Shown here: positions 1 to 7,583 of the stretch, one piece after another
Numbering within the stretch: position 1 is the first letter of the stretch
How the letters are laid out: each line of letters starts with the position of its first letter
Assembly (NCBI RefSeq): GCF_020889785.1
Contig: NZ_JACMYK010000066.1
Span: 1 to 39,140 of the forward strand
From: Bradyrhizobium acaciae
Lineage (GTDB): Bacteria > Pseudomonadota > Alphaproteobacteria > Rhizobiales > Xanthobacteraceae
Direction of reading: 5' to 3'
Length of the DNA stretch: 39,140 nucleotides
Made by a program: the position numbers and the translations under genes
Notes under the pieces: generated by a model
Databases searched by the model: none
What the model was told of the DNA's origin: nothing
What the model saw: only the letters and a program-made list of their open reading frames with translations

Positions 1-218
1 GCGCGCTGCGCGGCCTCGGACTCGACCTTGCGAACCGCCTCTTCCAGCGACAGCCGTTCGCGGGTGATCTCGGACTCGGAGAGCGGAGGCTGTACGCCGC
101 GGAGCTGCTGGATCAGCGCCGTGCGCGCCCGCGCGTACAGCGCACGGCGGGCTTCGCCGGGGGCGGTTGGGTCCAATCCGGCGATGGCACGGGCGATCAG
201 CGGGTAGTAGTCAGCCAT
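1..218 (-). CDS. Conserved hypothetical protein, N-terminal part (cut by window edge)
   Basis: The frame starts at the ATG complementary to 216-218 and runs off the left edge, giving 72 codons. It begins MADYYPLIARAIAGLDP, continues through a basic helix rich in A and R, and reaches SESEITRERLSLEEAVRKVE. This N-terminal pattern is familiar from short Rhizobiales proteins of unknown function (established knowledge, from memory). The predicted structure is helical with charged, coiled-coil-like character; no signal peptide or membrane segment is visible in the part seen. It lies 35 bp downstream of purA on the same strand, so it is probably co-transcribed with purA. The function is unknown and the C-terminus lies outside the window. 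Confidence 0.75.
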   Translation of the reverse strand, partial: MADYYPLIARAIAGLDPTAPGEARRALYARARTALIQQLRGVQPPLSESEITRERLSLEEAVRKVESEAAQR

Positions 219-253
219 TTCCACACAATTGGAGGGATATAGGTAATATCCCG

Positions 254-1546
254 TTAAGCCTCGAACGGATTCTGTACCAGAATAGTATCTTCACGTTCCG
301 GGCTGGTGGATAGCAGGGTGACCGGACACCCCACCAGTTCCTCGACCCGGCGCACATACTTGATGGCCTGGGCCGGCAGGTCCGCCCAGGACCGCGCATT
401 GGCGGTCGGCTGCTTCCAGCCCTCGATGATCTCGTAGATCGGCTCGATGCGGGCCTGTGCACCCTCGCCCGCCGGCAGATGGTCGATTTCCTTGCCGTCC
501 AGCTTGTAGCCGATGCAGACCTTGATGCTGTCGAACCCGTCGAGAATATCGAGCTTGGTCAGCGCCAGCCCGGCAATTCCGCAGGTCCGGACCGTCTGCC
601 GCACCAGCATGGCGTCGAACCAGCCGACCCGGCGCTTGCGCCCGGTGTTGACGCCGAATTCCTTGCCGCGGCGGCCGATTTCTTCGCCGATCTCGTCGTT
701 CAGCTCGGTCGGGAACGGGCCCTGGCCAACGCGGGTGGTGTAGGCCTTGCAGATGCCGAGCACATAGCCGACCGCGCCCGGGCCGAGGCCGGTGCCGGTC
801 GCGGCCTGCGCCGCCACCGTGTTGGACGACGTCACATAGGGATAGGTGCCGTGGTCGACGTCGAGCAGCGCGCCCTGCGCACCCTCGAACAGGATGCGCT
901 TGCCCTCGCGGCGCTTGAGGTCCAGCAGCCGCCATACCGTCTCGGCATAGGGCAGGAGCTTCGGCGCCAGCGCCGACAGCTCGGCCAGGATGCTCTTGCC
1001 GTCGATCTCCTCCAGATTGTTACCGCGGCGCAGCGCATTGTGGTGCGCCAGCAGGCGGTCGATCTTGTGCGGCAGGGTATCGAGATCGGCGAGATCCATC
1101 AGGCGGATGGCGCGGCGGCCGACCTTGTCCTCATAGGCCGGGCCGATGCCGCGGCGGGTGGTGCCGATCGAGGTGATGGCGTTGGAGGATTCGCGCAGGG
1201 AATCGAGCTCGCGATGCAGCGGCAGGATCAGCGTGACGTTCTCGGCGATCCTGAGATTATCGGGACCGACCGCAACGCCCTGCCCCTTCAGCTTGGCGAC
1301 CTCGTCGAGGAAGGCCTGCGGATCGAACACCACGCCATTGCCGATCACCGCCAGCTTGTTCGGGCGCAGCACGCCGGAGGGCAGCAGCGCCAGCTTGTAG
1401 GTCTGGCCATTGATCACGAGCGTATGGCCGGCATTGTGGCCGCCCTGGAAGCGCACGACGATGTCGGCCTGTTCCGACAGCCAGTCGACGATCTTGCCCT
1501 TCCCCTCGTCACCCCACTGGGCGCCGACGACGACAACATTGGCCAT
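254..1546 (-). CDS. purA: Adenylosuccinate synthetase
   Basis: Catalyses the GTP-dependent joining of IMP and aspartate to adenylosuccinate, the first committed step from IMP to AMP, in the cytoplasm. The N-terminus MANVVVVGAQWGDEGKGK carries the GDEGKGK loop with catalytic Asp13; His41 follows in GGHNAGH. The TRRGIGPAYEDK, FEGAQGALLD and VGWFDA motifs are also typical. With the ATG at 1544-1546 the protein is 430 residues, the usual bacterial length. A longer in-frame extension of 39 residues upstream is not family-like and was dropped. The gene diverges from the ybaK-like gene across about 350 bp and is followed after 35 bp by a conserved hypothetical gene. Confidence 0.97.
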   Translation of the reverse strand: MANVVVVGAQWGDEGKGKIVDWLSEQADIVVRFQGGHNAGHTLVINGQTYKLALLPSGVLRPNKLAVIGNGVVFDPQAFLDEVAKLKGQGVAVGPDNLRIAENVTLILPLHRELDSLRESSNAITSIGTTRRGIGPAYEDKVGRRAIRLMDLADLDTLPHKIDRLLAHHNALRRGNNLEEIDGKSILAELSALAPKLLPYAETVWRLLDLKRREGKRILFEGAQGALLDVDHGTYPYVTSSNTVAAQAATGTGLGPGAVGYVLGICKAYTTRVGQGPFPTELNDEIGEEIGRRGKEFGVNTGRKRRVGWFDAMLVRQTVRTCGIAGLALTKLDILDGFDSIKVCIGYKLDGKEIDHLPAGEGAQARIEPIYEIIEGWKQPTANARSWADLPAQAIKYVRRVEELVGCPVTLLSTSPEREDTILVQNPFEA

Positions 1547-1896
1547 TGCGAAGATGTTCCCTTCAGGTGTTTCAGAGACCATGATCGCGGCGAAAACGCG
1601 TCCGCCCACAGCGATCATGCATTGATATGCCCAGCCCAAATCACGGCGCCCGGCCGCGCGCACGCAAGGCGCCTACCGGATAACGGAAGCGGGTCGGCTG
1701 CGCAAGCAAGAACGGGGTCGTTTACGCCTTTTAGACGGGCTACAACCCTTTGATATCCCCTGAAAATTCCATGCCGCGCCAGGTTGCGCCGCGCTCGCGG
1801 GAATTTAATGTTGGCGCGGCCTGAGGCCGGCCATACGGCCGATTGATCGCCGGGCCCATTGCGGCGATCATTCGGCCGTATCAACCGGCAGGGTCC
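1547..1896. other. Intergenic region between divergent purA and ybaK-like genes
   Basis: About 350 bp with no convincing gene. It must hold the purA promoter (leftward) and the deacylase promoter (rightward). I see no clear operator, riboswitch or repeat in it. The open frame entering it from purA is an in-frame upstream extension without family similarity. Confidence 0.5.
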
Positions 1897-2379
1897 ATGC
1901 CCAATTCGACACAAGCAACGATGGCGCTGCGCAAGCTCGGCCTTGCCTTCAAACTCCATACCTATGTCTACGATTCCAGCGCCGAGAGCATCGGGCTGCA
2001 GGCTGCGGAGGCGCTCGGCGTCGATCCGAACCGGATGCTCAAGACGCTGATGGCGGAAGTCGACGGCAAGCCGGTCTGCGCCGTGGTGCCGTCGGACTGC
2101 GAGGTCAGCATGAAGAAGCTTGCCGCAGCCCTCGGCGGCAAGTCGGCCAGGATGATGCGCCCGGCCGACGCCGAGCGGCTGACCGGCTACCATGTCGGCG
2201 GCATCAGCCCGTTCGGCCAGAAGAAGAAGGTGCCGACCGCGATCGACGAGACCGCGCTCACCCATGTCACCGTCTTCGTCAACGGCGGCCAGCGCGGCCT
2301 GCAGATCGAGATCGATCCGAACGACGCCGCGCTCGCCGCCGGCGCCACGATGAAGGCGCTGGTGGCGACGCAGGACTAG
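1897..2379 (+). CDS. ybaK: YbaK/EbsC-family Cys-tRNA(Pro) deacylase
   Basis: An editing enzyme that hydrolyses Cys mis-attached to tRNA(Pro), acting in trans with ProRS. The 160-residue protein from the ATG at 1897 matches the length and layout of E. coli YbaK: an N-terminal helix (ALRKLGLAFKLHTY), a central LKTLMAEVDGKPVCAVVPSD strand region, and the diagnostic block TGYHVGGISPFGQKKKVPT near residues 97-115, followed by VFVNGGQRGLQIEIDP. An upstream in-frame ATG at 1843 would add 18 residues without similarity. It is convergent with the quorum-sensing operon, separated by a palindromic repeat. The specificity for Cys-tRNA(Pro) rather than another mischarged tRNA is inferred from the family. 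Confidence 0.9.
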   Translation: MPNSTQATMALRKLGLAFKLHTYVYDSSAESIGLQAAEALGVDPNRMLKTLMAEVDGKPVCAVVPSDCEVSMKKLAAALGGKSARMMRPADAERLTGYHVGGISPFGQKKKVPTAIDETALTHVTVFVNGGQRGLQIEIDPNDAALAAGATMKALVATQD

Positions 2380-2471
2380 AGCTTCCGTTTCGATCGAAAC
2401 CGAAGCTCGACTCCTCGTTTTGACGCGTCTTCTTCACGCGAACCGGTGCCCACTTCGCTCGAAAACGCTGC
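2379..2471. repeat. Palindromic intergenic repeat between convergent genes
   Basis: A near-perfect 30-bp palindrome at 2379-2408: GAGCTTC pairs with GAAGCTC, then one C/C mismatch, then GTTTCGAT pairs with ATCGAAAC. The G of the deacylase stop codon is its first base. It is followed by a GC-rich block (2409-2471, containing ACGCGAACCGG and CGCTCGAAAACGCTGCG) that resembles dispersed Bradyrhizobium intergenic repeats. Its position between convergent genes suggests a bidirectional transcription stop or mRNA-stabilising hairpin. Confidence 0.6.
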
Positions 2472-2477
2472 GTGCGA

Positions 2478-2738
2478 TCAATGCGAGGACTTGTCCCTGG
2501 AAAACTCCGCGCCGACGTAGTCGGACAGGCCGGTCAATTCCTCTGCCGTGATGTCGTTGACGTTGAGCCGGAGCTGCATGATCGCGAGATCGAGCAGATG
2601 CGCGGCAAAACCTGCGCCGGCCGCCGTCACGATGCTGCGCTGCTCGATCAACACCGCGATGACGTCGCGCAAACTGCGCACTTGCACTTGATCCATGGCC
2701 CTCTGCCCGATGCTGGCCGTTGTTATCTGAGTTGTCAT
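2478..2738 (-). CDS. 86-residue orphan protein coupled to the P450 gene
   Basis: Starts at the ATG complementary to 2736-2738, which overlaps the P450 stop codon as ATGA, the classic arrangement for translational coupling. The protein (MTTQITTASIGQRAMDQVQ...) has a polar N-terminus of about 22 residues, then predicted amphipathic helices around SLRDVIAVLIEQ and AGFAAHLLDLAIMQLRL, and ends DYVGAEFSRDKSSH. There is no signal peptide, no cysteine and no iron-sulphur motif, so it is not a ferredoxin partner for the P450. I do not recognise a family. The longer open frame extending upstream is a shadow of the P450 gene. Being third in a luxI-P450-orf operon suggests a role in the same signal or its control; the function is unknown. 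Confidence 0.75.
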   Translation of the reverse strand: MTTQITTASIGQRAMDQVQVRSLRDVIAVLIEQRSIVTAAGAGFAAHLLDLAIMQLRLNVNDITAEELTGLSDYVGAEFSRDKSSH

Positions 2739-4099
2739 TGGGATACCGATTGTAGGGTGCTGATGGACGCCGCGCCGACGGGTGGAATGTACGGCAGGCG
2801 CTCGGCTTCCTCGCCGAGATGCAGGATGCGCGAGCGCATTTCGCGGACTTCGATGTCGATCGTCATCGGGGGCGGCACGAGCGTCACCGAGGCTTTCGGC
2901 CACGGCGCCGGATTCGGGCTGACACCCGTGAAGCGATAGGCGGCTGCGATCTCGAGCGCGAGCAATTGCAGCTCGAGCATCGCAACCCCCATCCCGGCGC
3001 AGGCGCGCGGACCGGCTCCGAACGGGATGTAGGCGTCGGTGTTGTAGCGCCGCGTCATCAGGAAGCTGTCCGGCTCCTCGAAATGCCTGGGATCGCGCTG
3101 CAATTGCCAGGGGCAGATCAACAGCGAGGTGCCGATCTTGAGGTCGCGCCCGCCGATCGTCACCGGCTGCATCACCTCGCGCGAGAACCACCAGGCGCTG
3201 GGATAGAGCCGGCAGACCTCCTTGACCAGCGTCGCGCTGACGTCGGCGCGCCTGACCGCGTCGACGCGCAATTCGCCGTCGTCGCCGATGCAATCGGCCG
3301 CCTCGTCCGCGATCTCGTCCATCAGCGCGGGATTGGCCGCCATGTGATAGAGCACCCAGGCTGCGGTCGATCCGGTGGTGTGATGGCCGGCCAGCAGCAG
3401 CGTGAGAATCTCGTCGTGCAGGTCGCGATCGCTGAGGCCGAGCGCCTCGAGATCGCGCAGCGCGCTGGTCGAGCCGGCGCTGCTGCGCAGCCGCTGCACC
3501 ACGGTCGACATCGCAAGCTTGGCGCAAATCCGGTTCTGCCGCCTGCGATACCAGGACACAGGCCCGAGCGGCAGCACGCGGAACATCTCGTCGGCGAGAT
3601 CATCCTCGATGGTGCCGACCGCCTGCACCAGGGCCTCCTCGTCGCCGGACGAAATGACCTGCGCGCCGAACACGGCGATGCAGATCGTGCGCAGCGCCAG
3701 CGTCGCGGTGAAGCGATGCGGATCGAACGAGCCGAGCCGCGCCAGCCTTGCGCCGACCGCGCGGATCTCGGCACACATCTGCGGCAGGTATTTCTCGACG
3801 CTGCCCTTGGCCATGTGCTTGTGCAGCACCGCACGCCGCCGCTTGTGCTCGTCGCCGTGGAGCATCAGCGAGCTTTGGCCGAGCACCGGCGAAAGCTTCT
3901 TGATCAGCCGGCCCTTGCCGATGTCGGCCTCCGGTGCCTTCAGGATCGGGCGGATCAGATCCGGATCATTCACCAGCAGGACCGGCGCGGGCCCCAGATG
4001 GAGCGGCACCAGCCCGAGCGGCGAGGCGTTGCCGCGCTCAAGCAGGAATTTGAGCGGGTCGCTCCGAAACGCTCGAACGTCCGAGAACATGTGTGGCAT
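2735..4099 (-). CDS. Cytochrome P450 co-encoded with AHL synthase
   Basis: A haem-thiolate monooxygenase, 454 residues from the ATG at 4097-4099, chosen because GGAG lies 7 nt upstream. All core motifs are present: C-helix HGDEHKRRR (about 82-89), I-helix AGHHTT (237-242), K-helix E294xxR297, and the haem loop FGAGPRACAG with Cys367 as iron ligand. The region before the haem loop (PDSFLMTRRYNTDAYIPFG) lacks the usual PERF-like motif and is shortened. There is no signal or membrane anchor, so it is soluble and needs external redox partners, none of which are encoded nearby. The start lies 62 nt inside luxI and the stop overlaps the next gene, so all three are translated together. The I-helix and K-helix resemble fatty-acid-type P450s; the substrate (AHL, acyl precursor or other) is inference. 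Confidence 0.93.
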   Translation of the reverse strand: MPHMFSDVRAFRSDPLKFLLERGNASPLGLVPLHLGPAPVLLVNDPDLIRPILKAPEADIGKGRLIKKLSPVLGQSSLMLHGDEHKRRRAVLHKHMAKGSVEKYLPQMCAEIRAVGARLARLGSFDPHRFTATLALRTICIAVFGAQVISSGDEEALVQAVGTIEDDLADEMFRVLPLGPVSWYRRRQNRICAKLAMSTVVQRLRSSAGSTSALRDLEALGLSDRDLHDEILTLLLAGHHTTGSTAAWVLYHMAANPALMDEIADEAADCIGDDGELRVDAVRRADVSATLVKEVCRLYPSAWWFSREVMQPVTIGGRDLKIGTSLLICPWQLQRDPRHFEEPDSFLMTRRYNTDAYIPFGAGPRACAGMGVAMLELQLLALEIAAAYRFTGVSPNPAPWPKASVTLVPPPMTIDIEVREMRSRILHLGEEAERLPYIPPVGAASISTLQSVSQ

Positions 4100-4715
4100 C
4101 GTGGATCTCCAATTGCCGTCCAAGGTCGAGGAATTTGGTCAGTCCGGGGTTGCCGGCGATATCGAGTGGGATCTCGCCGGCGAGCGCCGTCAGCGGGCGG
4201 CCGAAGCGGTCGTTGCCGATCACCTGCGGCGGACCGTAGCGATGGGTGTGGATGCCCATCCGCGCGAGGAAGCGCTCATAGGTAAGGTCGGCCATCGCCA
4301 CCAGCGCCGCCGCACCGCGCAGTTCGGCAAAGCGAAACATCAGCGCGTAGTTGACGCGCGCGGCGGATGCGGTTGCGGCCCCCGGCAACACGCCGAACCG
4401 GCTGATTTCCCAGGCGTCACGGCGGCTGGGAAAGCGGCGTTGCGCCAGCTGCGGGAAAACCGATTTGGTGAGATAGGGATAGTCGGTGCGGATGGCGCGG
4501 AAGCCGCCGATCAGCTCCGAGCCGAGAAACAGCAGGCAGTGTTCGGTATACCAGACGTCGAACTGGTCGCGCTCGACGTCGCCGGTGGTGCTCAGAAGCC
4601 AGCCGCAATGATCGACAAACAGCCGCTTGCGCAGCCTGAGCATCGCCTGAACGTGCGCCGGATAGCGCTCTTCGGTGGTGACGAGCGCGTGGTATTCCCC
4701 CCAAAGGTGCGACAT
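4038..4715 (-). CDS. Acyl-homoserine-lactone synthase (LuxI family)
   Basis: Makes an AHL quorum-sensing signal from S-adenosylmethionine and an acyl-ACP or acyl-CoA. The 225-residue protein keeps every residue treated as invariant in the family, with correct spacing: Arg29, Phe33, Trp39, Asp50, Asp53, Arg73, Glu103 and Arg106 (in WEISRFGV). The start is supported by GGAGG-type sites just upstream of the ATG (4713-4715). The C-terminal 30 residues after LDLGRQ are a tail that overlaps the start of the P450 gene. It does not look close to BjaI, RpaI or BraI as I remember them, so the acyl group cannot be predicted. It diverges from luxR with an 81-bp gap holding a 19-bp dyad. Confidence 0.93.
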   Translation of the reverse strand: MSHLWGEYHALVTTEERYPAHVQAMLRLRKRLFVDHCGWLLSTTGDVERDQFDVWYTEHCLLFLGSELIGGFRAIRTDYPYLTKSVFPQLAQRRFPSRRDAWEISRFGVLPGAATASAARVNYALMFRFAELRGAAALVAMADLTYERFLARMGIHTHRYGPPQVIGNDRFGRPLTALAGEIPLDIAGNPGLTKFLDLGRQLEIHDATHVLGRSSVSERPAQIPA

Positions 4716-4769
4716 TCCCTCCGCCTCCAGATGTCGCCGGCATCTGGGACAAAAAGGCTTAATTGTGGT

Positions 4770-4788
4770 ACCCCCGGAAACCGGGGGT
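4770..4788. promoter_or_regulatory. 19-bp dyad, candidate lux box between luxI and luxR
   Basis: ACCCCCGGAAACCGGGGGT is a perfect inverted repeat with 8-bp arms and a 3-bp centre, the size of a LuxR-type operator. It ends 8 bp before the luxR start codon and begins 55 bp before luxI. A luxI transcript starting about 20 nt upstream of its ATG would place the dyad centre near -44, a normal activator position. Alternatively, because TTTT follows on the + strand, it could act as a terminator or attenuator hairpin, or a translation-blocking hairpin, in the luxR leader. Confidence 0.55.
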
Positions 4789-4796
4789 TTTACTCA

Positions 4797-5570
4797 ATGG
4801 TCCTGGAAGAAGCCATTTCGAGCATCGAGGCGTCGGGCACGATCGACGAGCTTCGACTGTCGCTGCACCGGGTCATCCAAAACTACGGTTTCTCCAGCTT
4901 CGCATTCATCGATGCGGGCCGGCCCGAGCTCGACCTGCCCTATCACACTGGCACCTACACGCCGGCATGGGAGCGTGCCTACATCCAGAACGACTTCGTC
5001 CATTCCGATCCGGCGTTGACGCGGGTACGGCGAACCAACACGCCGTTCCATTGGGGCGAGCTCAAGCTGCCGGAGCGGCAGGGCCACAAGCGTCCACCGG
5101 CGTTGAAGATGATGGAGGCCGCGCGGGATCACGGCTTTCGCCAGGGCTTCGTGGTGCCCTTCCACTATCGCGACCGACTCGGCGCCGTGCATTCGAGCTC
5201 GACGGTGTTCTTCTGGGAAGACCAACCGCGCGACTTCGACAAGCTGTTCATCTGCCATCGGCATGAACTGCATCTGTTGATGATCTACTGGGTGCAGCGG
5301 GCGATGGACATCGTCAACCGCGACCAGCGCAACGCACCGACCATCCTGAAGCCCGCCGACGCCGCCGAAACCATCAAGCTCACCGGGCGCGAAAAGGAAG
5401 TGATGGCCTGGGCGGCGCGCGGCAAGACCGTGGTCGACACCGCGCAGATCCTCGGTATTTCTCCGGAGACGGTGGAAGGCTTCATCAAGCAGGCGCTGCG
5501 CAAGCTCGAGGCATCCAACAAGACCCACGGCGTGGCAAAGAGCATCGCACTCGGGATCATCGACTTGTGA
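4797..5570 (+). CDS. LuxR-family AHL-responsive transcriptional regulator
   Basis: A 257-residue two-domain regulator. The N-terminal autoinducer-binding domain keeps the TraR-type positions Trp58, Tyr62, Asp71, Pro72, Trp86 and Gly113. The C-terminal LuxR HTH runs from about 193 to 250 (LTGREKEV, with Glu199 and Gly209, then QILGISPETVEGFIKQALRKL). One oddity is Met203 where most members have Leu four residues after the conserved Glu. The start at ATG 4797 gives family length; the frame stays open far upstream but that part is antisense to luxI and the P450. It is divergent from luxI, the usual arrangement for a cognate pair. It probably binds the 19-bp dyad just upstream of itself and controls luxI and possibly its own gene. 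Confidence 0.92.
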   Translation: MVLEEAISSIEASGTIDELRLSLHRVIQNYGFSSFAFIDAGRPELDLPYHTGTYTPAWERAYIQNDFVHSDPALTRVRRTNTPFHWGELKLPERQGHKRPPALKMMEAARDHGFRQGFVVPFHYRDRLGAVHSSSTVFFWEDQPRDFDKLFICHRHELHLLMIYWVQRAMDIVNRDQRNAPTILKPADAAETIKLTGREKEVMAWAARGKTVVDTAQILGISPETVEGFIKQALRKLEASNKTHGVAKSIALGIIDL

Positions 5571-5975
5571 GCGGCGGCACTGCGCAACCGTCGCGGCGCT
5601 CGCAAGGCAGCTTCCGCGCCCCCGGCATCGCTTCGCGAGGAAACGACGGTTGTGTGGCGAGGTCACACATTCCGGTTGGATTCATCTCATTCATCGCCCC
5701 CTGATTGCATTCGCGCACGGTCTTGCTAATAAGGCCAAGGCCGGATGACGCGAATGCGAGCATCCCGGATCATAGCGTGCGCGCCCCGCGCGATTGACCG
5801 GCCGGAGTACAGGTGCGGATCTTCCGGCACGTCGCCCGGTTCGGCGAGACCAGTTGTCGATCCGAATAATCCGTAGAAGTCCCGTCGCGACGACCCCCTG
5901 CTCGATTTGCTACCAACATTCGTCGCGGGAATGCTGTCCACGGACCGACGCAGCTGGAGATCGCCTAGGCGCACC
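5571..5975. other. Gene-free interval downstream of luxR
   Basis: About 405 bp without a convincing coding frame on either strand; the short frames on the minus strand look like GC-rich noise. It is less repetitive than other gaps here. I see no clean terminator hairpin for luxR. It may carry the promoter of the following HTH gene or a small RNA, but nothing in the sequence proves either. Confidence 0.4.
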
Positions 5976-6362
5976 ATGAGCACATCGCAGGACGATCAGA
6001 TCGATCAACTGGTGCAGGCGCGCTGGCGCGCCATCGGGCTGTCGCAGGCGGATCTCGCCGAGATCCTGTGCAGCGGGGCCTCCCTGCAAAAAAACGGCGT
6101 GGACGGCACGGTGAAGGTCGATACCGGCCGCCTGGCGACCGTTGCCGAGATGCTCGGGGTTGCCGCCGACATCCTCAATCGTCGGCCCGCCGCGACAGCG
6201 CCGACACAGAGCGGCCAGGCGGCGGAGTCGCTGCAATCCCTGCTCGAACTGCGCATGCTGCGGGTGTTCCGCGACGTACAGGACCCCGACACCAAGCGGA
6301 TCCTGATCGAGCTCGCCGAGCAGATCGTCAAGCGCCAGACCACACCGCCGGGCGCCGGCTAG
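5976..6362 (+). CDS. Small HTH (XRE-like) regulator
   Basis: From the ATG at 5976 the protein has 128 residues. An N-terminal XRE-like helix-turn-helix is suggested by WRAIGLSQADLAEIL (about 18-32) followed, after a short insertion (CSGASLQKNGVDG), by VDTGRLATVAEMLGV, the last helix of Cro/C1 folds. After a proline/alanine linker the C-terminus (LRVFRDVQDPDTKRILIELAEQIVKRQ) resembles the dimerising helix found after HTH domains in many rhizobial regulators. The insertion in the recognition region makes DNA binding less certain. The 23-residue upstream extension is not typical. It stands alone in its orientation between luxR and an EamA exporter; its target is unknown. Confidence 0.72.
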   Translation: MSTSQDDQIDQLVQARWRAIGLSQADLAEILCSGASLQKNGVDGTVKVDTGRLATVAEMLGVAADILNRRPAATAPTQSGQAAESLQSLLELRMLRVFRDVQDPDTKRILIELAEQIVKRQTTPPGAG

Positions 6363-6575
6363 CGGCGCGCGCCGGATCAGGTTGCCTCTTGCGGACCGGC
6401 TGAGCAGAACTCGCTGGCCGCTCTCCGTAAGGGGACTTCGCGCATGGTCGCGATGCGTCTATCCCCATTGATGCAATGGCGGAATCCGTGTCTGTGACAG
6501 GGGCCGGGGAGATCCATTCCGGCCCGGCGCAGCCAGCCGGGCGGTCCGCGGCGTCGTGAACCCGGGCCTGATCGA

Positions 6576-7502
6576 ATGTCTGCCTCCGATTCCACCACCG
6601 CGCCCGCGTCCGGCTCCTGGATCGCCAACCAGCCATATCTGCTGCTTTGCATCACCGCGATGTGCTGGGCCGGCAATGCGATCGTCGGCCGGCTCGCGGC
6701 CGGCCACATTCCGCCGGTGACGCTGTCGTTCCTGCGCTGGTTCGTGGCGTTCCTGATCATCCTGCCGTTTGCCTGGAAGCACCTCGCCCGCGACTGGCCT
6801 GCGATCCGCAAGAATCTCGGCATCATGATGCTGCTTTCGATGACCGGCATCAGCGCCTTCAACACGCTGCAATACTGGGCACTCGAGCACACCCAGGCGC
6901 TCAACACGCTGCTGTTCCAATCCGCGCTGCCGCTCCTGGTCGCGCTGTGGTCGTTGATCCTGCTCGGCGCGCGGCTGACGCTGGCGCAGCTGCTCGGCGT
7001 GCTGCTGTCGCTCGCCGGCGTGCTGGTGATCCTGCTGCACGGCGATCTCACGACGCTGTCGAAGATCGAGTTCAACAAGGGCGATTTGATCTTCATCGTC
7101 GCGCTGGTGATCTTCGCGCTGTATTCGGTACTGACCTTGAAGCGGCCCAAGATCCACGGCCTGTCGGTCGCGGCCTTCACCTTCGGCTGCGGCGCGCTGG
7201 TGCTGATCCCGTTGCTCATCTGGGAACTCGGCGCGCGTCCGGTGATGCAGCTCACGACGAACAATCTGCTGTCGCTGTTCTATGTCGCGGTGTTCCCCTC
7301 GACGCTGGCCTATCTGTGCTTCAACCGCGGTGTGCAGCTGATCGGCGCCAACCGCGCCGCGCCGTTCTTCCACATGGTTCCGGTGTTCGGCACCGTCATG
7401 TCGATCGTGTTCATCGGCGAGCATCCGCAGGCCTTCCATTTCATCGGCTTCGCGCTGGTGCTGGCCGGTGTCTTTGCGGCATCGCGGAAGCAGTCAGCCT
7501 GA
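6576..7502 (+). CDS. EamA/DMT-superfamily exporter, copy 1
   Basis: An inner-membrane transporter of the drug/metabolite superfamily, 308 residues with about ten hydrophobic helices arranged as two EamA repeats (roughly 18-145 and 160-300). Recognisable parts are LCITAMCWAGNAIVGR at the start of repeat one and FPSTLAYLCFNRGVQLIGANRAA in repeat two. Substrates in this family are amino acids, nucleosides or other metabolites and cannot be predicted here. It is clearly paralogous to the gene at 13008-13961, sharing NQPYLLL, TLSFLRWF/TLTTIRWF, LLILPFAW-like and NRAAPFFH blocks. It is followed after 81 bp by an MCE-domain gene in the same direction. Confidence 0.9.
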   Translation: MSASDSTTAPASGSWIANQPYLLLCITAMCWAGNAIVGRLAAGHIPPVTLSFLRWFVAFLIILPFAWKHLARDWPAIRKNLGIMMLLSMTGISAFNTLQYWALEHTQALNTLLFQSALPLLVALWSLILLGARLTLAQLLGVLLSLAGVLVILLHGDLTTLSKIEFNKGDLIFIVALVIFALYSVLTLKRPKIHGLSVAAFTFGCGALVLIPLLIWELGARPVMQLTTNNLLSLFYVAVFPSTLAYLCFNRGVQLIGANRAAPFFHMVPVFGTVMSIVFIGEHPQAFHFIGFALVLAGVFAASRKQSA

Positions 7503-7583
7503 TCCGATCCGCTGGGACGCGGTGACTGGCGGCGGCAAATCCGCTATCTCTTGAGCTCTGCTTCGCGGACAGGTCCCAAACGC

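Noticed and set aside
479..1753. Long open frame on the + strand opposite purA
   Set aside because: A GC-rich antisense shadow: its composition (A, R, G, D, Q) reflects codon positions of purA, and no family is recognisable.
2735..2738. Ferredoxin or redox partner for the P450 encoded next to it
   Set aside because: The only adjacent downstream gene encodes an 86-residue protein without cysteines, so it cannot hold an iron-sulphur cluster.
2819..4285. Long + strand frame opposite the P450 and luxI genes
   Set aside because: Antisense shadow of two well-supported genes.
3402..4796. In-frame upstream extension of luxR
   Set aside because: It is antisense to luxI and the P450. The LuxR domain begins at ATG 4797 and gives the family length.
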